Source: Gammaproteobacteria bacterium (GTDB lineage: Bacteria > Pseudomonadota > Gammaproteobacteria > Pseudomonadales > Azotimanducaceae). From it: 37,695 nucleotides of DNA. Under the pieces are notes generated by a model, which did not search any database, had not been told where the DNA came from, and worked only from the letters and a program-made list of their open reading frames with translations. The stretch covers positions 7,294-44,988 of the forward strand of contig PBGU01000052.1 of the NCBI GenBank assembly GCA_002719135.1, given 5' to 3'. Below are positions 32,064 to 37,695 of the stretch, piece by piece (the first letter of the stretch is position 1; every line of letters starts with the position of its first letter). The translations under genes and the position numbers were made by a program.

Positions 32064-34193
32064 CTAGATTAGCCCAGCGGTTCTAGCCCAACGGTATTTT
32101 GCGCCGAGTACGGCGACGGGTTTCTCGGCCGTATACGGGTATGCCAGAATATTGCGTTCCATCAAATACTCGGCGGCCTGTTCAATTTCAACATCGCCAA
32201 CGAGCGAACAGACAACGGGTTTGTCGTTACCTTCAGCACGCGCATTGGACACGGCCTCGCCCAACAACTCCGCAAATACCATTGGCGGGGTAATGATTGT
32301 GTGCCAGTAGCCAAGCACAAGTGAGTGGATTCGCTCATCACGAAGGGCGAGATCGATCGTTGCGCGGTAGGTCGTTGGAGGTTCTCCTCCAGTTATATCG
32401 ACGGGGTTCCCTGCGGCTCCAAAGGGTGGGATGAATTCTCGGAATGCGGCGTCGAGATCGGTAGGCATCGCCATGAGGGAAAGATCGTTATCGACGCACG
32501 CATCGGACAATAGAACGCCCGAACCCCCGGCCCCGGTGAGGATGAGGACGTTTTCTCCCTTGGGTGTGGGTAACACCGCCAAGCCTCGTGCAAATTCGAG
32601 CATGTCGTTCAGGGTCTTGGCACGTATGACCCCACTTTGTCGTAACACCGCGTCATATACGCGATCGTCACCGGCCAGCGCGCCAGTGTGCGAATTGGCA
32701 GCTTTTGCCCCGAGGCTTGTACGTCCCGCCTTGAGAACGACGATGGGTTTCGTCTTTGACACGCGTTTGGCGACGCTCGCAAATGCACGACCGTCCTTCA
32801 AATCTTCCACATGCATCGCGATCACCGACGTGTTTGAGTCCTGTTCGAAATAGGTCAACAGATCGTCTTCATCGATATCGGATTTGTTACCAAGTCCGAC
32901 GATGGCGGAAACCCCCATTTTGGCAGACCGACTAAAGCCAATGATTGCCATACCTACGCCGCCGCTTTGCGACGATAGCGCGACCGACCCTCTTTCGTTG
33001 TAGGGCGTGCAAAATGTCGCGCAAAGGTTCTTGTGGGTGTAGTAGAACCCGTAAATATTCGGACCCATGAGGCGCACTTTCGATTCCCGGGCGACCCGCA
33101 CGATTTCTTCCTGAAGTTCGTGTTCTCCAATTTCAGCAAATCCGGACGGGATGAGTATGGCGCCGGATACGCGTTTTTGACCACACTCAGCGATGACACC
33201 GGCGACAAACTGGGCCGGTATGCAGAAGATCGCTATATCAACATTTCCAGGTACATCGACGATCGAGGGATAGCACTGGTGACCAAGGATCTGGTCCGCT
33301 TTAGGGTGCACCGGGTACAGGTCTCCCTCGTAACCCCCGTCGATTAGGTTACGCATGACCGAGTTGCCAATTTTTCCATCCTCGGCCGAAGCACCGATGA
33401 CGGCGACGGCAGATGGCTCCATGATGTGCTTCATGGCCGCAAGGATTTCGTCAGGCGTGTGCTGGTGCCGTTCTGGAACGGCGTCAGAATTCAACAACAC
33501 CCTAACGTCTGCGGCGACGGCACCGTCGGCAGATGCGAAGACGGGGTTCAGATCGAGTTCACTTATCTCAGGAAAATCGTTGACCAAGTGGCTGACTTGT
33601 TCAATGGTCCTGGCGAGCGCGGTTCGATCAACGCCTGCTTGACCTCTGACACCATCGAGAATCTTGCTACCAGAAATGTCGTTGAGCATTGCATGCGCGT
33701 CTGCACTTTCAGCAGGGGCAAGGCGAAATGTTATGTCTTGGAGGACTTCGACCAGCGTCCCACCTAATCCGAACGCAACTAGTTTTCCAAAGACTGGATC
33801 CGTCGTTGCACCGACGATTACCTCTAGGCCGCCCTGAATTTGCGCTTGGACTTGCACGCCGTCGATGCTGGCGTCCGAGTTGTATGCCTTGGCGTTATCG
33901 AGAATCGCGGTATAGGCGGCTCTTACCGCGTCGACATCCTCGATGCCCGTGATGACGCCCCCGGCGTCGGTTTTGTGGAGGATGTCGGCGGACGCAATTT
34001 TTAGGACGACGGGAAATCCGATTTCGTTGGCCATCCCGACAGCGTTGTCGACGCTTGTTGCCAGGCCTTCGGCCGGCGTTGCGATCTCGTAAGCCGCAGC
34101 GATTTGTTTGGCTTCCGCAGACGTAAGTGAGCTACGGCCCTCCTCTTTCGCTTTCGCAAGAACGGCTCGCACGGCGCTTTGGTCGTAACTCAT
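32064..34193 (-). CDS. Acyl-CoA synthetase (NDP/ADP-forming), fused ATP-grasp and CoA-ligase subunits
   Basis: This 709-residue fusion resembles ADP-forming acetyl/acyl-CoA synthetase, in the order ATP-grasp (beta-like, about 1-235), CoA-binding (about 255-350, SAVAVIGAS) and succinyl-CoA-synthetase-like ligase domain (about 400-700). HKTDAGGV holds the beta-type conserved His73, and NSHTGALAG holds the likely phospho-His502. Unlike AMP-forming synthetases, it makes an acyl-phosphate and acyl-CoA with ADP as product and is reversible, so it can yield ATP. The start has GGGGGA upstream. It is divergent from the 2-hydroxyacyl-CoA lyase-like gene and convergent with CaiB/BaiF, so a link in acid activation is plausible. 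Confidence 0.93.
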   Translation of the reverse strand: MSYDQSAVRAVLAKAKEEGRSSLTSAEAKQIAAAYEIATPAEGLATSVDNAVGMANEIGFPVVLKIASADILHKTDAGGVITGIEDVDAVRAAYTAILDNAKAYNSDASIDGVQVQAQIQGGLEVIVGATTDPVFGKLVAFGLGGTLVEVLQDITFRLAPAESADAHAMLNDISGSKILDGVRGQAGVDRTALARTIEQVSHLVNDFPEISELDLNPVFASADGAVAADVRVLLNSDAVPERHQHTPDEILAAMKHIMEPSAVAVIGASAEDGKIGNSVMRNLIDGGYEGDLYPVHPKADQILGHQCYPSIVDVPGNVDIAIFCIPAQFVAGVIAECGQKRVSGAILIPSGFAEIGEHELQEEIVRVARESKVRLMGPNIYGFYYTHKNLCATFCTPYNERGSVALSSQSGGVGMAIIGFSRSAKMGVSAIVGLGNKSDIDEDDLLTYFEQDSNTSVIAMHVEDLKDGRAFASVAKRVSKTKPIVVLKAGRTSLGAKAANSHTGALAGDDRVYDAVLRQSGVIRAKTLNDMLEFARGLAVLPTPKGENVLILTGAGGSGVLLSDACVDNDLSLMAMPTDLDAAFREFIPPFGAAGNPVDITGGEPPTTYRATIDLALRDERIHSLVLGYWHTIITPPMVFAELLGEAVSNARAEGNDKPVVCSLVGDVEIEQAAEYLMERNILAYPYTAEKPVAVLGAKYRWARTAGLI

Positions 34194-34341
34194 GTTGTCC
34201 CCCGGCTAATAAAACCGAGATTATCGCGATCGACGCGTTGATGGAATCGTCACGGCGAGGTCGTTGACGTGTGCGATACCCCTTGAGTCGGAGGGCATCC
34301 CCGCGCTAGCTTAGGCGGTCATCAATCAATAGGGGAAGACT

Positions 34342-36006
34342 ATGGGGACCGTAAGTGGTGCAACCCTCATGGCGCGAAGCCTTAAGCAGCAGGGCGTCGA
34401 CTATATTTTTGGCATCGTCGGCTTTCCAGTGCAAGGATTCGCGGCGGTAGCTCAAAAGGAAGGTATCCGATACGTCGGTATGCGCAACGAACAAGCTGCG
34501 AGCTACGCCGCACATGCTGCTGGGTATCTAACGGGGCGCCCGCAAGGATGCTTGACCGTTTCGGGCCCCGGCGTGATCCACGCTTTCGCGGGACTAGCGA
34601 ATGCAAAACAGAATTGCTGGCCAATGATATTGATCGGCGGGGCGTCTCCCGTTTTCCAAAATGGTATGGGCGGCTTTCAAGAGGAACGCCAAGTCGAACT
34701 CGCGGCTCCGTATTGCAAGTATGCGCACGCGATCGAGCACGTCCGTCGGATCCCATATTACGTTAACCAGGCCGTTCGGCATTCGTTGTTCGGCCGTCCA
34801 GGCCCGGTTTACCTGGACTTCCCCGATGACATCATTAATGGCCAATGCGAGGAAGAAGACGTAACTCAAGCCGCGACAGTCCCCGAACCGCCGCGAACGC
34901 TTGCCGATCCAGACGCGGTCGAGGCCGCACTCAATGCGCTTGAATCTGCTGAGCGACCCTTGGTTGTTGTGGGCAAAGGGATGGCATGGTCGCGAGCAGA
35001 AGACGAGATCCGGGAGTTTATTGAGCGCACCCAACTACCGTTTCTCAATTCCCCGATGGGTAAAGGCACGATGCCTGACAACGATTCACTTTCGGTTGGC
35101 GCGGCACGCAGTACCGCATTACGCGACGCAGACCTGGTGTTCCTGATGGGCGCGCGACTGAATTGGATCATGCACTATGGCTTGCCGCCACGCTTCAACG
35201 AAAATGTTCGTATTGTCCAACTCGACATTTCGCCTGAAGAAATTGGTACCAATGTACCGACAGAAGTTGCCTTGGTAGGAGATGGAAAAGCCGTCGTCGG
35301 CCAGCTCAATCGAGCCCTCGATAATCGGCAATGGTTCTATCCAGCCGAGACCACCTGGCGCACGACGTTGAGAGAAAAGGCTGAATCCAACCACGCGGCT
35401 GTGCAACCCATGATCGACGATGATTCAGCACCGTCAAATTATTACCGCGCGTATAAAGACATCGTTGATTGGCTGCCAGATGACGCCATTATTATCGGCG
35501 AGGGTGCCAACACGATGGACATAGGACGCACTCAAATGCCGAACGTGCATTCGCGGCATCGTTTGGATGCGGGCACCTATGGAACGATGGGCGTGGGGCT
35601 GGGTTTTGCGGTCGCTGCCGCGGTAACCAATCCAGACAAACCGATCGTATCGGTACAAGGTGATTCGGCGTTTGGATTTACCGGCATGGAGATCGAAACG
35701 ATGATCCGCTACAACCTCCCGGTAAAAATGATCGTTTTGAATAACGGGGGTATCGGTGGACATAGCGGTTCAACAGAACCACCAGCACCTGGAGAAATTC
35801 AACCGCCTGGAAATCTCACGTATGGCGCTCGGTATGACCTTATGGTCGAGGGCCTCGGCGGCAAAGGCTGGTATATAGAAGATCCTAAGGATCTACGCGC
35901 GGCACTTGATGAGGCGATGGCGCACGATGGCCCCACGTTGATCAATGTACCGCTCAATATTCGTTCCGGACGTAAGCCACAAGAGCACGCCTGGTTGACG
36001 CAATAG
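34342..36006 (+). CDS. ThDP-dependent 2-hydroxyacyl-CoA lyase / oxalyl-CoA decarboxylase-like enzyme
   Basis: This 554-residue ThDP enzyme has the three family domains. The PYR domain carries the cofactor-activating Glu50 in GMRNEQAA. The ThDP-binding motif is GDSAFGF (440-446) through LNN (about 466-468). The segments YIFGIVG, SGPGVIHAFAGLANA, LDAGTYGTMGVGLGFA and GFTGMEIETMIRYNLP closely track peroxisomal 2-hydroxyacyl-CoA lyase (HACL1), which cleaves 2-hydroxyacyl-CoA to formyl-CoA plus an aldehyde; oxalyl-CoA decarboxylase is the close alternative. AGGGGAAG precedes the ATG. It is divergent from the ADP-forming synthetase, with an 8-bp-stem terminator directly after it. A CaiB/BaiF transferase next door could handle the formyl or oxalyl CoA ester. 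Confidence 0.9.
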   Translation: MGTVSGATLMARSLKQQGVDYIFGIVGFPVQGFAAVAQKEGIRYVGMRNEQAASYAAHAAGYLTGRPQGCLTVSGPGVIHAFAGLANAKQNCWPMILIGGASPVFQNGMGGFQEERQVELAAPYCKYAHAIEHVRRIPYYVNQAVRHSLFGRPGPVYLDFPDDIINGQCEEEDVTQAATVPEPPRTLADPDAVEAALNALESAERPLVVVGKGMAWSRAEDEIREFIERTQLPFLNSPMGKGTMPDNDSLSVGAARSTALRDADLVFLMGARLNWIMHYGLPPRFNENVRIVQLDISPEEIGTNVPTEVALVGDGKAVVGQLNRALDNRQWFYPAETTWRTTLREKAESNHAAVQPMIDDDSAPSNYYRAYKDIVDWLPDDAIIIGEGANTMDIGRTQMPNVHSRHRLDAGTYGTMGVGLGFAVAAAVTNPDKPIVSVQGDSAFGFTGMEIETMIRYNLPVKMIVLNNGGIGGHSGSTEPPAPGEIQPPGNLTYGARYDLMVEGLGGKGWYIEDPKDLRAALDEAMAHDGPTLINVPLNIRSGRKPQEHAWLTQ

Positions 36007-36014
36007 TGCTTAGA

Positions 36015-36033
36015 GGGCCGCCTCGGGCGGCCC
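36015..36033 (+). terminator. Rho-independent terminator after the ThDP-enzyme gene
   Basis: GGGCCGCC (36015-36022) and GGCGGCCC (36026-36033) pair perfectly over 8 bp around a TCG triloop, 8 bp after the TAG stop, followed by CTTAGTTTGT. The stem is strong and GC-rich, with a moderate T-rich tail. This is the best terminator in the window. Confidence 0.75.
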
Positions 36034-36153
36034 CTTAGTTTGTCGTGTCATCATCGCATCGCTTCGAGGCGATTGGCCGTCGTCGAGATGCCTCGCGGCT
36101 GTCGGCGACGAAATCGGTCGAAACGGGAAAGACAACGGGTCTATTATCGGGCC

Positions 36154-36438
36154 ATGAATATCGAAGAAAACGCGGTGGCACTACTTTTACGGTCACCGCG
36201 CTTGGACGTCGGCACGATCATGGATGTGCTGGATCTGGGTGACCGTGAATTTCGCGAAATGATGCTGCGTAATCCACGAATCCACGAGCTCTTGGACGCA
36301 AGGCGAGAGGGAACGCTGCCTTCTATACCGGTTGAACCGAAGCAATGCCTCGCCTGTTCGGAATGGTTCATGCCGTATGCGTCAGAGCGTTATTGCTCCG
36401 ACCCCTGCAAGGCAGCGGGGAAAATCCAGAACGCCTAA
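36154..36438 (+). CDS. Small zinc-ribbon protein of unknown function
   Basis: This 94-residue protein (start ATG 36154; the track's 36040 TTG extension is unlikely) has a helical N-terminal two-thirds (LRSPRLDVGTIMDVLDLGDREFREMML) and a C-terminal C-x2-C-x12-C-x3-C cluster (Cys65, 68, 81, 85 in CLACSEWFMPYASERYCSDPC) that would bind one zinc. I recognise no named family. The compact finger beside an acidic helix suggests binding to nucleic acid or protein. It lies alone between the terminator and the DUF3604 gene. No clear Shine-Dalgarno is seen, so the start is moderately certain. Confidence 0.65.
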   Translation: MNIEENAVALLLRSPRLDVGTIMDVLDLGDREFREMMLRNPRIHELLDARREGTLPSIPVEPKQCLACSEWFMPYASERYCSDPCKAAGKIQNA

Positions 36439-36492
36439 TTGCGAGAACCGCTTCCTTGAGGTAAAACCAATAACAAAACGAGGGGGGTGGTC

Positions 36493-37695
36493 ATGATGCG
36501 ATACATGGTTGGCGTTTTGTTGGCGCTTTTGTTTACTGGTCTTTCGAACTATGCGGATGAAACGCCCCGCAACGCGTATTTCGGTGATTTACACATCCAC
36601 ACACGTTATTCCTTCGACGCATTTCTATTCGGCACCAAAACCACGCCGGATGACGCGTATGCGTTTGCTCGTGGCGAACCTATCCTGCACCCAGCGGGAT
36701 TCGAGATTCAGCTGGATCGTCCGCTGGATTTCTATGCCGTCACCGATCATGCGTTTTTTCTTGGGATGTGGTCAGCCATGGAGCAACCGACGCACCCACT
36801 CCACAACGACCCCGATGCGCAAACGTTTCTTAACGCAACGACGGTGCCCGAACGAGGGCAATCGTTCCAGAAGCTATTTCAATTTCTGAACCCCAATGCC
36901 AACGACGGTAGTCCCCTTGCCGTTCACCTTGCGACCGACCTAACGGACGTCAAATCAGCGTGGAGTGAGATTAAAGCGTCCGCGAATCGCAATTACGAAC
37001 CGGGAAAACTGACGACATTTATTGCGTACGAATATACTTCGAGTCGTGATGGCAACCTCCATCGCAACGTCATTTATCGTGGTGATGCGGCACCCAACGT
37101 GCCCTATTCAAGGCTCGACTCATTAAATCCTGAAAATCTATGGGCGTGGATGGACGCCCAACGAGCGATGGGCTTTGAAGCCCTTGCTATCCCGCACAAT
37201 GCCAACGGATCCAACGGAAACATGTTCCAGATGACTCGATTCGACGGCTCCGCGATGGACGCTGATTACGCCATCCAAAGAATGCGGAATGAGCCGTTGG
37301 TGGAAATCACGCAGATTAAAGGAACTTCCGACACCCACCCGTTTTTATCACCAAACGACGAATGGGCCGATTTCGAGATCTTTCCATACCAGATTGCGAG
37401 TTGGAATAAGAGTTGGCCTCGAGGGAGCTACGTTCGGGAAGCCTGGCTGAACGGGTTTAAGTTGGAGAATGATCTTGGCGAAAACCCGTACCTCTTCGGT
37501 GTTATCGGCGCGAGCGATACGCATAATTCGGGTGACGTGTTTGACGAGTCAAATTTCGTCAGTAAGGTCGGCGTGCTGGATTCAGATCCGGTGAACAGAG
37601 GCTCCGTGCCGGCCGCCCATCGGGACGGGCTTCCCGCCTTTCGGGAGGTCGCGAACCGATTTTTCGGTTCATCCGGCATTGCCGGCGTATGGGCT
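36493..37695 (+). CDS. DUF3604 (PHP-like) protein, C-terminus beyond the window
   Basis: An ATG after AGGGGGGTGG opens a frame with no stop to the window edge (401 codons), so it is missing from the ORF track. It has a signal peptide (MMRYMVGVLLALLFTGLSNYA), then YFGDLHIHTRYSFDA, the PHP-like metal-binding start of DUF3604, with VTDHAFFLGMW, IAYEYTSS and GASDTHNSGDVF further on. These His/Asp motifs suggest a secreted metal-dependent phosphoesterase-type fold. DUF3604 proteins are common in environmental Proteobacteria, and their substrate is not established. Confidence 0.88.
   Translation, partial: MMRYMVGVLLALLFTGLSNYADETPRNAYFGDLHIHTRYSFDAFLFGTKTTPDDAYAFARGEPILHPAGFEIQLDRPLDFYAVTDHAFFLGMWSAMEQPTHPLHNDPDAQTFLNATTVPERGQSFQKLFQFLNPNANDGSPLAVHLATDLTDVKSAWSEIKASANRNYEPGKLTTFIAYEYTSSRDGNLHRNVIYRGDAAPNVPYSRLDSLNPENLWAWMDAQRAMGFEALAIPHNANGSNGNMFQMTRFDGSAMDADYAIQRMRNEPLVEITQIKGTSDTHPFLSPNDEWADFEIFPYQIASWNKSWPRGSYVREAWLNGFKLENDLGENPYLFGVIGASDTHNSGDVFDESNFVSKVGVLDSDPVNRGSVPAAHRDGLPAFREVANRFFGSSGIAGVWA

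Noticed and set aside
32431-33952. Series of plus-strand ORFs of 84-140 residues
   Set aside because: All are antisense to the 709-residue acyl-CoA synthetase and have low-complexity Arg/Ser-rich translations.

Overview
The window is a gene-dense stretch of bacterial chromosome. It has about 33 protein genes, intergenic gaps nearly all under 200 bp (none over 300 bp), and no RNA genes, insertion sequences, phage genes or CRISPR array that I could find. The mix suggests a free-living, probably marine gammaproteobacterium: a DNA polymerase II (PolB) close to the enterobacterial protein, yejABE, a cytochrome b561/c' pair, and much CoA-thioester metabolism. The assignment is inferred from gene content and family resemblance only. 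Both window ends cut through genes that the ORF track does not list: an isocitrate lyase/PEP mutase-family gene at 1-771 (minus) and a DUF3604 gene at 36493-37695 (plus).

Layout. 1-5.2 kb: ICL/PEPM-family enzyme (minus) divergent from a class C beta-lactamase-like serine hydrolase; then eukaryotic-type glutamine synthetase GlnII (with a possible 25-codon leader ORF), and a GNAT acetyltransferase whose stop overlaps the start of a polytopic membrane protein. 5.2-10.8 kb: CDP-alcohol phosphatidyltransferase (minus), NAD(P)-binding epimerase-like protein (plus), and the peptide ABC importer yejA-yejB-yejE (minus), with no yejF ATPase gene following. 10.9-20.2 kb: SDR, DNA polymerase II, amidase, NTF2-like protein overlapping an aldo/keto reductase, cytochrome b561 and a c'-type cytochrome arranged tail to tail, and a MATE exporter. 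20.2-25.5 kb: two crotonases flanking an acyl-CoA dehydrogenase, an Asp-box beta-propeller protein, and an amidohydrolase-2. 25.5-29.4 kb: minus-strand run TauD-like dioxygenase, secreted M28 carboxypeptidase, methyltransferase. 29.4-36 kb: crotonase, glutathione peroxidase, CaiB/BaiF CoA-transferase, ADP-forming acyl-CoA synthetase (minus), 2-hydroxyacyl-CoA lyase-like ThDP enzyme. 36-37.7 kb: small zinc-ribbon protein and the partial DUF3604 protein.

The strongest discovery is at 30319-30798. The ORF track offers only a 73-residue fragment there, but the sequence reads as a complete 159-residue glutathione peroxidase in which the peroxidatic residue is encoded by an in-frame TGA (30421-30423). 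A clean bacterial SECIS hairpin follows, with a GGTC loop inside an AGGTCT apex, the same apical sequence I recall from E. coli fdhF. This indicates a selenocysteine-containing GPx and predicts selA/selB/selC/selD elsewhere in the genome.

A second theme is fatty or other acyl-CoA metabolism. Three crotonases (none with the canonical hydratase Glu/Glu pair by eye), an acyl-CoA dehydrogenase, a CoA-transferase, an ADP-forming CoA ligase and a 2-hydroxyacyl-CoA lyase-like enzyme fit together as an activation, oxidation and C1-cleavage toolkit. Its substrate cannot be read from sequence.
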